A stretch of DNA of 64,000 bases from Craspedostauros australis (GCA_026770025.1 JAMXDE010000007.1:2170001-2234000); one strand, 5' to 3'. Positions 29,901 to 40,307 are shown, counted from the stretch's first letter. The notes: generated by a model from the letters alone, not told the origin. Made by a program: numbers and translations.

Positions 29901-32900
29901 GGGACTCATAGGGAGCTCCCTCTGTCGAAGACATTTGCTTGTTGGCTCCCTCTGAAGCTGGCATCGGAGGGGCGAGAGTTTCACTCATGAGATCCGGGAT
30001 CTGTTGTGTCGTTGGTTGCGACTCTTTCGCCAATACCTGTGGCGCTCTTTCACGGATGGTTCGTTGGTTTCGCGCCTCAGTTATCGGTGGTGGAGTATTA
30101 TCGTCGTTGCGTTGTAACCGGTTGTGGTCTCGCGTGTCTGATGCGAAGGTGTCGTCCTGCTCCATTGATTCCACATCGTCGTCATCAAATGGATATTGAA
30201 AGGTGGTGTCACCAAACATGCGAGTCCATTCTTCCGATTGATAGCTTGGAAGTTGCTTCAAGTCGGTAGCAATTGTTGCGAACCAGTCGTCGAACACAAC
30301 ATGGAACTGAGGTGTGATCGAACCTGTCCGTGGTGATAGGACCAGGGGTACGGTTGAAGCATGCTTCGTGGAGAGACCCATGTTCACGTATCTCTCTCCT
30401 CTTGGTTCCCATCGGGGTATCTTGCGCCCGTCGGCCAGTGCTTTGTTAAGGACATAGACTGGGCTGCCCCATACGTGCAGGTTATGAAGTTGCTTGAGGG
30501 GGAGACGAATGCGTGACAGAACATCGTAAGGTGTGAGGCCTGTGGCGGGGTTAGGCACGCGATTGTAGATATACGCGGCATGCACTACGGCCATTGGCCA
30601 CAGTTGAGCGTCGAACATTGTTGGCCAATGAATGCTTTGATGCATCATCATGGTTCGGGCCATTGATACAATTGTTCGAATGCTTCGTTCGGCGATTCCA
30701 TTGTGATGATGAGCGCCGACGCCTGCGAATCGATGGACTTGATGGAATATCTCAAGGTGCTTGGAGTATTCGGGTGAGGTGAAGGTGGTTGCGTTATCTG
30801 ATAGGTAGGATCGCACGGGGACTCCCACATCTCGACACATTAGTTCGAACCGTTCCTTGGCCTCAAGGGTAGCGTGTGTGGTTAGCGCTGCTACTGGTTC
30901 CACATGAATGTATCCGGAGGCGTGATCGACGAAGATGGCTCCGCCTTTGTACATTTCGTTTGGATCACCTTTGCCTCGTCCTGAGAAGAGGCGTCCTGGT
31001 GTTCGACCGACGAAGTGGTCCACTGATACTTGTTGTCCTGGGAACAAGTGGTCGGTGCGCAAAACTCCTTGTTTGTCACGAACGACATGTTGGGTTATTC
31101 CTGGTGAAGGGCGACGGTGCAGCTTTCCGAATTGACATGCGGCGCAGAGGGGAAGGCTCGTGACCTTTGCCGCAGCTGTGTGCATCTTTCTAGACGATTC
31201 TGACCCAGTGAGTGCACCCGAACGCAGCAGGAACTTCACTCGACTGAAGGATAAGTGTCCGAGACGATAGTGCCACCGAAGAAGTTCCTTTTGCGGTTGG
31301 GTGAGGTTCACGTTGTGGTCCGACACGGTAGAGACGATGGACGTTAGTGCAGCTGGTACATCATGGATGTTGTCGGCGCTGTAGCCGACGGATGTTGGCA
31401 ACCTTGTGGATTTCTTGTAGTTCGCTACGATTGCATTGCGATCGTCGCTTCCCAGGATTCCGCTGAGTTTGCAGGAGGACTTGTCGAATACGATCGTTTC
31501 TCCCTGATACTCATCGAGAAGACTGGAAGTGCTGATTAGCTTGACCTTCGATTCGGGTACATGGAAAGCAGGCAGTCGCAATTTGCGAGGGCTTCCAGTC
31601 ACATCAAGAACATACCACTCGACAGTTCCCAACGCATTCACTTGGATTTTCTTGAGGAACCCGTTAAGAAAGGTCGGTCTTGGTGGAGGACTTGGAGTAG
31701 AACAGAAATCGTTGAGGTCATTTGTCACAGAGATTGACGCTCCGCTGTCCCATACAAGTTCGAATGGAGCATCGGGCGAGAGATAACTCTCAGCTTTAGC
31801 TGGAGATGCGAAAGCATTGCGATTGGTGAAATAGGATGCTAGACCTTGCAGAGTGAGTAGTGCGGGCATGTCATTGTCACATTGTTGTTTTTGATTTCGA
31901 TCATACATCAAGTCGATTCCGCGAGTTGGGTACAAGCTCCAGAGGTTTCGTGAGATGGATGAGGTGCGACCTTCCTGGCGGGGCAATTTTGCAGTCGTGA
32001 ATGGTTGGTTTTTACCATAAGTGGAAGTTTTCGACTGGTTCCAGTAACGACGTTTTGATCTGTGATTGCGAGTTTTGGTCCGGGCCTGGGGGCGCCACAC
32101 ACGTTTTGTTCGTGGGGATTTTCCTTTCGACACGTTTACGGGTTTGGGTCCATCTGGGTCGAGACTTTCCATCACAAGGTCGTAGAGACTGCGTTTCACA
32201 GCCCCATTGAAGTGTATGGGACGTTTGTGCACTTGCTTGAACCGTTCCTTGACTCGTGCCTTGTTATAGGCTAAATCAGTAGAGTTGATTAAGTTGGGTC
32301 TTCGTGGAACGTTCGTGTGGAGGAGGAGTAGAGTTACGGCGATTAGCATCCAGGCATTAGCTGCCGCGATGTACCACCCATACTCTACTCCGATGGTGAT
32401 TACTTGGAGTGAAGCGAAGAGGAGAACCATTCCAACGATGCTACCGAAGTAGTTGAAGGAGGTGAAGAGGTTCCAGATGAGGGACCACCAGGTGTCTTCG
32501 TCTTGGCTGGAGGCGGCTGTGAAGCATGTCCAAGCAGCCATGTCGATGGAGAGGTTGTCCTGTTTGGGAACGTTCTTGCCCTTTGCCTTCGCCTTGAACT
32601 TGAAGTTGTCCTGGTGGCTCTCGGTGTTGTGCGAGAGACGCCAGCGGCGGCACTTGGCGCACCACATGAACGTCTTGTCGTTGACAAGCTTGCGTTGTGG
32701 CTCACCGGGCTTGGGAGCTTTGGACGACCAGCCCTGACCGGCGTTGCGTTTGGCGTCGCGTTCCTTGGGCTTCTTGAAGTTGTTTCTCTTTCCATCGTTC
32801 TTGGAGAAACCCTTGTGTTGCTCGAGAACGTTGGCGCTTGGATTCTGGACGACGTTGTTGGCGTACGAGTACTTGGGCACGTTGCTATCTCTGGTACGCC

Positions 32901-34182
32901 TGATGGCATGCCAGCGATTTCCGCGCACTTCGTTTTTGTACGACGCCTCGGCCTTGTTACAGATAGCCATCCATGTGAGGTCTTTTGCAGCAAGCTGGGG
33001 GCGAGCGTGCTCGTACGTGAAGACAGGGAGACGCATGAGGATTTCCTCAAGGTCATCCTTCATCACATAGAGAGGACGTCGGTACTGTTCACCAGACCGG
33101 ATCTGTCCTCCCGCTTGGAGGAAGGCATCGAGGATCGTTCGGAGGAGACGGAGGTCGAAGCGACCAGCATCGTCGAGGCGCTTGCAGAGAGCACGAAGGT
33201 GGACCGCCATGAGACCAACGTTCTCGTTTGGAAAACGTCTGCAGTTGACTTCACGGATCTTGGCTGCGAGGGCGTCTTGTTCATCCAAGGAGTTGGCGGA
33301 GTTGCTGTTCATGAACTCAACGAAGAGAGTGATGAAGTTATCGTGGAACTTCGGCTCAATTCGGTTCATGAGCTGGTCTTCGAGGACTGGATCAAGACTG
33401 TCACGGAAGAACACTGCGGCCGTCCAGTTGTTCTGGACGTCGTAGTGATCCCACTTCAGATGGTACTCGTTGAAGTGCTTGGTGGCATCTTCAAGAGTGA
33501 AAGCGGCTGGAGAGTCAAGCACACAAGTCATCTCTGACTCTGCGTTGCTGTCAGCGATGTACGCCATGGTGAGGAGTCCAGTTTTGGCCATGTGGTTACG
33601 CACCAGGCGGATGAACTGCTGGATGTTGCCTCCCTTCTTGAACTTGTCTGAGAGTCCTTGCTCTCGCTTGGACTGGTTGGTGGAGTCAGCACCGTTGTGG
33701 AGAATTCTCTGTTGTTGAGAGTTGGTCCACCTGGTCTGTGACTCGTCTTGGAGGCCGGTCCACGACGCATTTGGTGCGCCTGCGGTCCAGGGTACCCAGT
33801 TGCGTCCTTGCTTGAGGATACCTCCCATGATGGGAACGGTTGGTTTCCCAGAGAGGTCGTCGTCGTCGTCTTCACTGTCCTCGTCTGACTTTCTGCTCTT
33901 CTTGGGCATGGGTGTTTCCATGTCGAAGAGGCTGTCATCGAGGAAGGACTGGTCCGTCCGAGCTCGTGTGGCGCCGACTGATCGGCTACGCCCGAGACCG
34001 GAACGGCTTGGTGTCGTGGTGGCTGTTGCTGCTGCTTGGGCAGTGGCTACAGCCGCGTTCGCTGCTTCTGCAGCGGCTTCGGCCGCCAACGTCGCCTGTG
34101 TGAGGCGGGCGTTCTCGACCGTGATCGCTTCGAGCTGCGCTTGCAGCTCTTCCAGCGTGGCAGGGGTTGTCTCTTCCGCCAT
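26938..34182 (-). CDS. Gag-Pol polyprotein of copia copy 2
   Basis: A single frame of 2414 residues, so it looks whole. The N-terminal third is Gag-like, with an Ala-rich helix at the start. A Cys/His cluster of spacing C-x2-C-x6-H-x4-H lies near residues 503-518, in place of a classical CCHC knuckle. Residues about 576-628 form two strongly hydrophobic segments, which is unusual in a copia polyprotein. The protease centre WDSGAS is near 811. An HHCC zinc region and integrase blocks SVDHF, YLSDNATTF and GIAERS lie at about 1000-1165. Reverse transcriptase with VLYVDDAG is near 2080, and RNase H follows to the end. The order is Ty1/copia. Confidence 0.95.
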   Translation of the reverse strand: MAEETTPATLEELQAQLEAITVENARLTQATLAAEAAAEAANAAVATAQAAATATTTPSRSGLGRSRSVGATRARTDQSFLDDSLFDMETPMPKKSRKSDEDSEDDDDDLSGKPTVPIMGGILKQGRNWVPWTAGAPNASWTGLQDESQTRWTNSQQQRILHNGADSTNQSKREQGLSDKFKKGGNIQQFIRLVRNHMAKTGLLTMAYIADSNAESEMTCVLDSPAAFTLEDATKHFNEYHLKWDHYDVQNNWTAAVFFRDSLDPVLEDQLMNRIEPKFHDNFITLFVEFMNSNSANSLDEQDALAAKIREVNCRRFPNENVGLMAVHLRALCKRLDDAGRFDLRLLRTILDAFLQAGGQIRSGEQYRRPLYVMKDDLEEILMRLPVFTYEHARPQLAAKDLTWMAICNKAEASYKNEVRGNRWHAIRRTRDSNVPKYSYANNVVQNPSANVLEQHKGFSKNDGKRNNFKKPKERDAKRNAGQGWSSKAPKPGEPQRKLVNDKTFMWCAKCRRWRLSHNTESHQDNFKFKAKAKGKNVPKQDNLSIDMAAWTCFTAASSQDEDTWWSLIWNLFTSFNYFGSIVGMVLLFASLQVITIGVEYGWYIAAANAWMLIAVTLLLLHTNVPRRPNLINSTDLAYNKARVKERFKQVHKRPIHFNGAVKRSLYDLVMESLDPDGPKPVNVSKGKSPRTKRVWRPQARTKTRNHRSKRRYWNQSKTSTYGKNQPFTTAKLPRQEGRTSSISRNLWSLYPTRGIDLMYDRNQKQQCDNDMPALLTLQGLASYFTNRNAFASPAKAESYLSPDAPFELVWDSGASISVTNDLNDFCSTPSPPPRPTFLNGFLKKIQVNALGTVEWYVLDVTGSPRKLRLPAFHVPESKVKLISTSSLLDEYQGETIVFDKSSCKLSGILGSDDRNAIVANYKKSTRLPTSVGYSADNIHDVPAALTSIVSTVSDHNVNLTQPQKELLRWHYRLGHLSFSRVKFLLRSGALTGSESSRKMHTAAAKVTSLPLCAACQFGKLHRRPSPGITQHVVRDKQGVLRTDHLFPGQQVSVDHFVGRTPGRLFSGRGKGDPNEMYKGGAIFVDHASGYIHVEPVAALTTHATLEAKERFELMCRDVGVPVRSYLSDNATTFTSPEYSKHLEIFHQVHRFAGVGAHHHNGIAERSIRTIVSMARTMMMHQSIHWPTMFDAQLWPMAVVHAAYIYNRVPNPATGLTPYDVLSRIRLPLKQLHNLHVWGSPVYVLNKALADGRKIPRWEPRGERYVNMGLSTKHASTVPLVLSPRTGSITPQFHVVFDDWFATIATDLKQLPSYQSEEWTRMFGDTTFQYPFDDDDVESMEQDDTFASDTRDHNRLQRNDDNTPPPITEARNQRTIRERAPQVLAKESQPTTQQIPDLMSETLAPPMPASEGANKQMSSTEGAPYESPVPDPTIESPDQRTLQPQFDSPLRESPISGPATPLPPSDPTPTETGSMTPIMPKLEPTPVRPRSTRNRKQPKRFTYARMGGKAAWLDDEDTDDYYFCPAVATLEEIEQATTPRELHPDSSSIITFSQAVVDCLHTIEPLQREGSDSLSIDLHQFKVDAHYLLRRLRGRFNTLNPQPTNIVLPTFAPKPAKAEEASINMADWWQPDPDDMVEEGPTPFQDVYEDFYSDMERHFEVDLHCEIRCDDLRRQATDYAVGQFVNRLSAFIRTGIMNPSFDAFDYMSSAKPEPWSYQDPEYLMMKGFLPPESRISGNTFFKRTRSVWNAISENHRYRLAFELLRRQVTTIRPGPWPQPSAFEVEKFVQGMIETNTAPLKMAPATRVSDKIGSTLEVDPSSILDTATCIPEHAWANIEQHAYAVSIIEPQRDSTNFPTYVDGHMMSYFATGGDLDIAERSSTYKASSNDPDTLSFDEAIRDDNKDEWMQAAEKEIKALTEKGTWEEIQKADVVNDRIFPGTWVFRRKRLPDGTIKKYKGRWCCRGDLMNEDASTYAPVVAWSSVRIFLSTSIVMGWTTTSIDFTNAFVQASIHKPVHLHLPRGFKSSKGPNTCLRLRKSLYGLTIAPRLWYEHLIRALITVGFTACDQEQCLFIKRNIMIVLYVDDAGIASKTKKDADDFIASMRELGFELTQEGSFTEFLGIELCRDPKADTVHLRQPGLIKKVLETTKMSNCNPCPVPTTQLALGQCKNEPAMNEKWNYRSVVGMLLYLTTNTRPDLAFAVSQVARFGHDPRRSHAKAVKRIMRYLKHTETMGTIVRPTGQLDLKCYVDADFAGLYQREDSKDPVSVKSRTGYLITLGGCPLIWKSKLQTEIALSTMESEYAALSLAMRTLIPIQQLIRQVINNAGTDMPLHTNLQCTVFEDNQACISLATNHQPTARTKHFLTKWHFFWYWVKAGFICIQHIATPEQLADIFTKGLSIAVFEYLRSKIMGW

Positions 34183-34600
34183 GATGGATAGCGGGGACTT
34201 CTCGAGTAGTCTTCAGACGTCGAGGGGATCGATCTGTTTGCCTTTTCTTGCTCTTGCTCGACTTCACTTCGTTGAGAAGGTGTGCACTGAAGTTCGATGC
34301 AGGCTTTGAGAGGCTCGTACTCGGTCAGCGAGTGCGGGTATAGCTTGCTTTAGCAGAGGCTACTGAAGCTCGACCTTGGGTCGCTTACCTTCAGCTGGGA
34401 CTTTTGTCCTCTTGAGTGGCTCGATTTTCGAGCGTTGGGAGTCTGATTTCAAATCAGATGCATACGATGAGGACTTCGTCCTTTGTTGGAGGCTCGGTCT
34501 GCGAGCTGTGCCTTTTGGCTTGGTCTCAGAGAGACTCTTGCGATCGGTTGGCAGAGGAAGATGCTTGGTGGAGTTGATTTGACTTGAGAGTATTTGGCAA

Positions 34601-34616
34601 CCACTCGCAGCTACCA
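34601..34616 (-). promoter_or_regulatory. primer-binding site, initiator tRNA-Met type
   Basis: The plus strand reads CCACTCGCAGCTACCA, the shape of a tRNA 3' end: a 7-base acceptor strand CGCAGCT, discriminator A, then CCA. The implied 5' end of that tRNA starts A1 pairing U72, characteristic of eukaryotic initiator tRNA-Met. Confidence 0.7.
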
Positions 34617-35303
34617 GTTAGGATTCGGGCGTAGTCGGCGCGAATCGGTGGAGGATGTCTCTTGAATCTGCCAGCTTCGGGATAGCCGTGTGATGCAGTT
34701 CAAGAGAGGTGTACTGATTGAAGAGTTGTTACTGTAACGATGAGTAGATGAGTGCTTTGTAGCTAATCCTTGTCTGTGTTTATTATGAGTTAGCTTGTAG
34801 TGTTAGTAGGGTGAAGAAACGATGCCACACAACTTGGCGAGACCCTGCACTGATGTACTTGGTTCAGTGCTACAGGGTATACAGTCATTACAGCGCCTTG
34901 CTCTCCACATACGTAGATACACTGCAGTGTAGATCATGGCATGTGGCAGTGACGACCATGAAGCAGTGGCTGTGGTTGGAGCTGGCTCTCGGATTCCATT
35001 GTTTGAGTTGAAGCAGGTTGGATACACGCGTTAAGACCACGGCAGTGGTGCAGTAGTCATCAGCATGGAGGGAATCAAGGTATGTTGTAGTAAAAGGATC
35101 TGAGGAGCATATAGTTCCCAAGGTGGGATGTGAGTCAGGTTGGTCATGTTTGGGTCATGATGGATTCGTGAATGGAGGAGAGAAAGGAGGAGAAAAGATT
35201 TGGTGGTCGATCAAGTCGGAAGATTTCGCGCCAAAACCAAGAATTTCTCCCATCAGGTTGATACCGTGTTCGGTAATAGTCTGTCCCTCATTGAATCTCA
35301 ACT
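34616..35303 (-). repeat. 5' LTR of copia copy 2
   Basis: 688 bp, matching 26167-26854. It presumably carries the element's promoter. Confidence 0.95.
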
Positions 35304-35351
35304 ATCGGCATCGATTGAGTGCTCGAAAGAGCGGATGGATGCTTGGAACAT
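35304..35351 (-). other. severed first 16 codons of the HA-domain gene
   Basis: From the ATG at 35349-35351 the minus strand reads 16 codons (MFQASIRSFEHSIDAD) up to and including the target duplication. They are in the same phase as the host sequence on the other side of the element at 26166. The ATG is preceded by an A/C-rich leader (about 35352-35398), as in the other host genes. This identifies the original start of the HA-domain gene and shows that the element entered coding sequence. Confidence 0.8.
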
Positions 35352-38252
35352 GGTGATTGTTGTTGTTATTGTTGTTGCTTCTGCTGGTTCAACGGAGTGA
35401 TCAGTGTTGGTGGTTTCTTATCGAGTATTTGTATTATGATACAGAGAGTATGTATGAAGGTGTTTGTTTGTGTATTGGGCTTCTTGTTGTTGTGGTAGTG
35501 CGCCATTGATGACGTTGTTTGTCCGTTTTGTGTTGCGTTTGGTGTTTCCGTTCAGGTAGTGCGAGGTATGGTACACGGAGGAGAACTGCATCAGGGGGAG
35601 TGGCGAGAGTACAGTGCAATGAAAAAGCTATTTGAAGAGGGATACGTATCCACAACGGCTCTGGGCAAAGCACTAATACTGTACAGTACCACCCCTGCTT
35701 GCGGCGTTGTTTTGTTTATTGGTAATGGTTGGTGATACCGGCTGTGCGAATGATGTCAGCGAAGGCGAAACGACGAACTCACGAAAGAACCCCGCTGCGT
35801 ACTACCACGACGCCACAAGACAGTGACGATCATGCGGTCGTGCAGCTCCTACCAGAGTAGAGTAGCGACGAATAGTACCAATGTCAGGCGAAGACATTAC
35901 GACCTGGCGAAACCAGAGGCTCGTCTCTGCTCCAATTGAGTTTGGGACATTGGTGCTGCCGGCCAAGAAGATCGACGAAAGGCATGGCGCAACCTCAACA
36001 ACGAGCATTGCTTGGGCGTGAAGGCGGATCCCCTCCACGCGGACAGACAAGATGTGTGGGCACATACGACGACCAAACGAGTTACACGTTGCAGTTCCAG
36101 CGCAATCGCCTGGCTCCATGTTGACGACGATACGGACAACAATCCACATCGACTATTAACTCCTGCTCTGTGTAAAGAATGGAAATCCGAGCCCTGGTGT
36201 TGGTGCCAGATACGGTGAGTTGTCTGTGCGAAAGCGAGACCACGGTTGACTCTAGTTGTCACTTGTTGGAGTATTGGGGACACTGGGGCTGCAAGCAACG
36301 CATCTCGACATGGACGAAAGCGGCTCCTTCCCAAGAGCAAACAATAATGAATGAATGGCATCGAACAGGCAACGTGGCCTTGCGAGACAGACAACGCAAC
36401 GAGATGGAACTTGAGGAAGCAAAACTGCTCTCGGCGGTGCGCCGCCTCGACGAGCAGCCAATTGAACCTTGTTAGCGGGGCACATCAGCGTCTTGGATGG
36501 AACAATCACTTAAAGGGGATTGCACTTCTCAATGGCGTAACCTGGATTGCGCAATTATACAAGAATATCTGTGACCGCAGCATACAAGCCACCGTGGTTC
36601 CTTCGCTGTTGCAGCAAGGCTTAAGCACATCTCGTGTGGACCCACAAGTTGTTTGTTGGTGCGTGGCGCGAGCATCCGCAATACCAAGAGCGAAACACGA
36701 CATACGGTATCAGTGCGTTCGATGGCGCCGCAGATTCGCGAAGTGCCCATGAGCGACGAAACAGACGTGTGTCTGGAATCCGCAAGCGATGCTCTGAAAC
36801 GGCTTCCGCCTCACCGGTTCGCGACTTCGCCACTTCTCGAAGTAATCAGGTACTGAAAGCAAGTCCAAATTGACGGACATGAAAACGGACAGAATGAAGA
36901 AGTTGCAAACAAGACCAAAGGTTCTCGCAAAATCCAGCGTCTTTGACAACGCAGATACTATTCTTTCGCGAAAAGGGAATCTGGAATTCTGCTTTGCCAT
37001 TCCGTTTCTCCGTGCGAGGTCGGACCAAGACTGACAGCAGAAGTGTCAAAGTTCAGTGACGTCAATGGGCGTCACCGATCTTCAGAGCAGTCCGCACCGT
37101 ATCCGCTTGTGCGTCTGTGTACCATTCTCGTCACACAGAATTTTATTGCTCGACATTTATGGTCATTTGCGTTATTGTGGTCTAATTGTCCCATCGAGAT
37201 AAGAATACTCGCACGGAACGAACCAGGTCAGACTTTAGTTGGTGCGTGTGCGTGTGCGAAGTGCAGAAACGCCCCTCTCGCACAACAAGACTCGGCTTGT
37301 GAGGACAGCGAATGGCCAAGACGAACACGATCTATGCCCTATGCGTCTGTACTGCGTTGGGCACATGGCAGGTGCTCACGAGCGCCACTACAAAGCAGAG
37401 CATGATTCTGCAGCGCATGCGTGTGTGTTGTCTTCGCGAGCGAACGAGAGGAATGGAGAACGACTCTGCGAAAGGTGGCGCCCAGGCGTTTCTCTGCTCG
37501 TGACGCGTGTATTTTGTCGCGAGAAGACAACGTAGACACAGCGCACAGCGCAGCGCGTCGCGATGGAGTAGTGCCGATTCCTCGCGCAACAGGGCTGCAT
37601 TACCACGAGACAACCCACTACTGGAACAAAACAAAACAACACAAAACCACACAACCACCTTCATTCTCTGTTCCACTGCAGCAACATCGTTGCACTGCAC
37701 ATAGATTCTGATCTGAACAATCGTGCTGTGTGCCATACAGAGTCTCTTCGGAGCACGCCCATAGTAGAATACCAACACTCTACGCGCAGCCGTTGCAACT
37801 CTCACGAGCACAAGTGCATCAAACAAACACAATCTGACGACGTCACACCGCAGCTGCACAAAGATCGGGAACAGAGATTTCGCATTGCCTCATTTATTGC
37901 GGAGTTGTTGTTGTTGTTGCTGCTGCTGTTTCGAACAGACTCTTCCGTTCCGATTCAATTCCGCAACCACACCAAAAGCACTCAGAGTCGCATCGCACGA
38001 AAGATCATCCGGTGGTCCTTGAACACGAACAGACTGCGACTAGCGGCAGCCACATTTCCCACACCCACACACAAGCAAACCACGAACAATAAACAATAAA
38101 CAACCAACAATCGGCATTGGTCAGCATTGTTCTGCATTGGCCATCAGGAACTCATATTTCTCCGAAGAGTATCCATAAACTGATCAGAACAATCACAATC
38201 AGAACAATCACAAAAAGAACAATCAACATAAATCAACCCATCAACCACCACC
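35352..38252. other. intergenic, no gene recognised
   Basis: The left end is the former promoter and leader of the HA-domain gene. No protein family is recognised in the middle. From about 37.9 kb to 38252 the plus strand becomes A/C-rich, the leader of the next gene. Confidence 0.45.
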
Positions 38253-39353
38253 ATGAACCACCCCCAAATCGCACCCGCCGCAATGTACGTCACATCGCAT
38301 GCGGCACAGCAACCACAACAGTCATCGAACGCCGAGATGCTGCGCGCCGCAATGGACGAGAACAATGAAGGCGTGCAGCTGATGCTGCGGCACGAAGAGC
38401 AACCGGCCTTGGCGCGTCTCTCGCAGAGCCTCTCCCTCTTCCAGCGCATCCTCGCGCATGAGGAGTCGCGGCATCCGCAATCTGCGGAGATGTCGTCCGA
38501 CCTGTCCGTGTCTTCCGTCGACACCGACTGTGATTCGAGTCATGGCGATGAATTTGGTTTGTATCTCGATGATGGCAATGTGCCGATCCTTCGCAAACAT
38601 CGTGAGCCGCCTTTCCGATGCATCAACCTGTTCAGTTCGCCGGCCTCCGCGTCTGCGTCGCATGGGCATTCCAGTGTATCACCATCAACACTGCCATCAG
38701 CAGCAGCACCAACAGCAACAACAGCAACACCTTCGAGTCAAAGCACGGACATGACTGCGCAACAGCAGCAACTTCCGCCACACATGACGCATCTGCAGAA
38801 CACGCAGCTTGGCCGCTTCCATGTCCATGACGCGGTCGTCTTCAATCACAAGGCCTTCGCGTCGCAGCACTGCGATCTCGAGGCGCTGCGACTCCTCAGC
38901 GCATCCGTCATCTGGAATCTGGCATTGCTCTACCACATGCGGGGAATCTACTTGCAACAACTGGCAAACTGCGACAACCGCACCAACCAAATGTTGCTGC
39001 AAAAAGCGCTGTGCATGTACGCCAAGGTGCTCAAGGTCATTGGAGACGACGACGACAACATTACGAATACATGCGGCGCCTCCCAAATCACGTTACTGCA
39101 TCTGCGATGCGTCTTGCGCGTCGCTACTTACAACAACATGGCGCAGGTGCATTACGACCTGCAGGAGGATGACTTGTCACAGCAAACCCTGCTGCAGCTC
39201 ACGATACTCTTCACGTTGCCGAGCCCCGCAACGCAGTATCTGCAACAAGTGCTGGGCATGCGCACGGTGCAGCAGATATGGATCAACGTCCTCGTGGCGA
39301 GTCAGTTGTACGTCTTGTCGTCGGGGCGTGCGCTGCCGGCGGCCGCGGCGTAA
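38253..39353 (+). CDS. TPR-like helical-repeat protein, diatom type
   Basis: A 366-residue protein starting at an ATG directly behind a long CAACCACCACC-like leader. The N-terminal ~190 residues are Gln/Ser/Ala-rich and probably disordered. From about residue 195 the sequence becomes a series of amphipathic helices: the ASVIWNLALLYHMRG segment, the QMLLQKALCMYAKVLKVIG segment, and a third pair around LRCVLRVATYNNMAQVHYDL. The Asn-x-Ala-x-x-Tyr/His pattern and the Ala/Leu spacing resemble tetratricopeptide repeats. Diatoms have many proteins with this architecture and no assigned function. TPR folds usually hold protein partners, but the partner here cannot be told. The C-terminus ends in a helical Leu/Ala-rich stretch. 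The gene runs tail-to-tail with the ABC transporter gene. Confidence 0.7.
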   Translation: MNHPQIAPAAMYVTSHAAQQPQQSSNAEMLRAAMDENNEGVQLMLRHEEQPALARLSQSLSLFQRILAHEESRHPQSAEMSSDLSVSSVDTDCDSSHGDEFGLYLDDGNVPILRKHREPPFRCINLFSSPASASASHGHSSVSPSTLPSAAAPTATTATPSSQSTDMTAQQQQLPPHMTHLQNTQLGRFHVHDAVVFNHKAFASQHCDLEALRLLSASVIWNLALLYHMRGIYLQQLANCDNRTNQMLLQKALCMYAKVLKVIGDDDDNITNTCGASQITLLHLRCVLRVATYNNMAQVHYDLQEDDLSQQTLLQLTILFTLPSPATQYLQQVLGMRTVQQIWINVLVASQLYVLSSGRALPAAAA

Positions 39354-40307
39354 AACAACGGCGCTGTTCTATCATATTATAGATGACAGCTAAGCTTTGA
39401 ACGCTGCTGCTGTTCGGCGGCTGCTCGACAGGTACGCGACGGCGACTGGAGTAAACTTAATTCCGCCAATTTCATGTTACTACCCAAAACGTCTCACTCT
39501 GTTGCTTACTATTGTCGACAGGTAGGAACAGCTTACATATGGTGTTGTTCCCAACAGGAGAAATGGAGCGCACGTTGTCACTTTTGACAGACGCCCAAAG
39601 AAAGTCAGCCAAGACACGGCGTCATGATACCAAATAGCATTGTGATTGAACCTTCACATGATCCAATCAACTCTACTCTACTTGTAGATCTGCTCGCCTA
39701 TGTATTGGATCGCATTTGAGCGTCGCGGTACTACAAACGAACGAGCCAACCATCATTACCCCCGCGCTGTCCAACGGGGGACTCTCGATCATGTGAGGTG
39801 GCGGATTGGTTAGTGCGTTGTGGCATATTTTCCGATCCATGTTCGGAATTTACTGCCGTGTCTGTTGTTGTTGAACCAGAAACACAGATGGGTCCATGTT
39901 AGCGATTCGAAGCGCTGTGCTGTTGGGACGCGCGCTCCACTCTAATACTATTCGGTAAGATTCACACTATCATCCATCCGACATACACGTACAAGTACAA
40001 ATACAAGGACGTATCTCGATGGCCAACCTCTGGCAAGGACCGCGATCGAAGCTTCTCAGCCCCTGCCAGCTCGTCGGTCTGAGGTAGAGAGGAATCGACA
40101 ACCAGCTGAGGTGGAGGCTAAGTGTGCCCGCTCCCGCCCAGCATCTGCATTGTTCTCTTTTCGAATCACTGGTGCTGCCATTTGGGATCAAAGCATTGCA
40201 CCCAATCCGTAAGGCGAAGTCGTGGATAGGGTATGTATTCAAGAGAGAGAGCGTGCATCGCACGTCATCCTGGAGTAGTTCTCTTTTCAAAGTTTATTGA
40301 TTCCAAC
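39354..40307. other. short intergenic between convergent genes
   Basis: Holds the two 3' flanks. No gene, repeat or RNA is recognised. Confidence 0.6.

Larger units (their letters stand above)
26167..35303 (-). mobile_element. complete Ty1/copia LTR retrotransposon, copy 2, inside a host gene
   Basis: A 9137-bp element with two 688-bp LTRs, a 5-bp target duplication, a primer-binding site fitting initiator tRNA-Met, one long Gag-Pol frame and a polypurine tract. I saw no difference between the LTRs by eye, so the insertion is very recent and the element looks whole. It is a different copia lineage from the elements at 11.8 kb and 61 kb: its LTRs, primer site and protein are unlike theirs. 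It has the same orientation as the host gene it splits. Confidence 0.95.

Noticed and set aside
35802-36475. Short frames in the spacer after copia copy 2, one with a faint copia-like peptide
   Set aside because: Too short and too weak to name as an element fragment.
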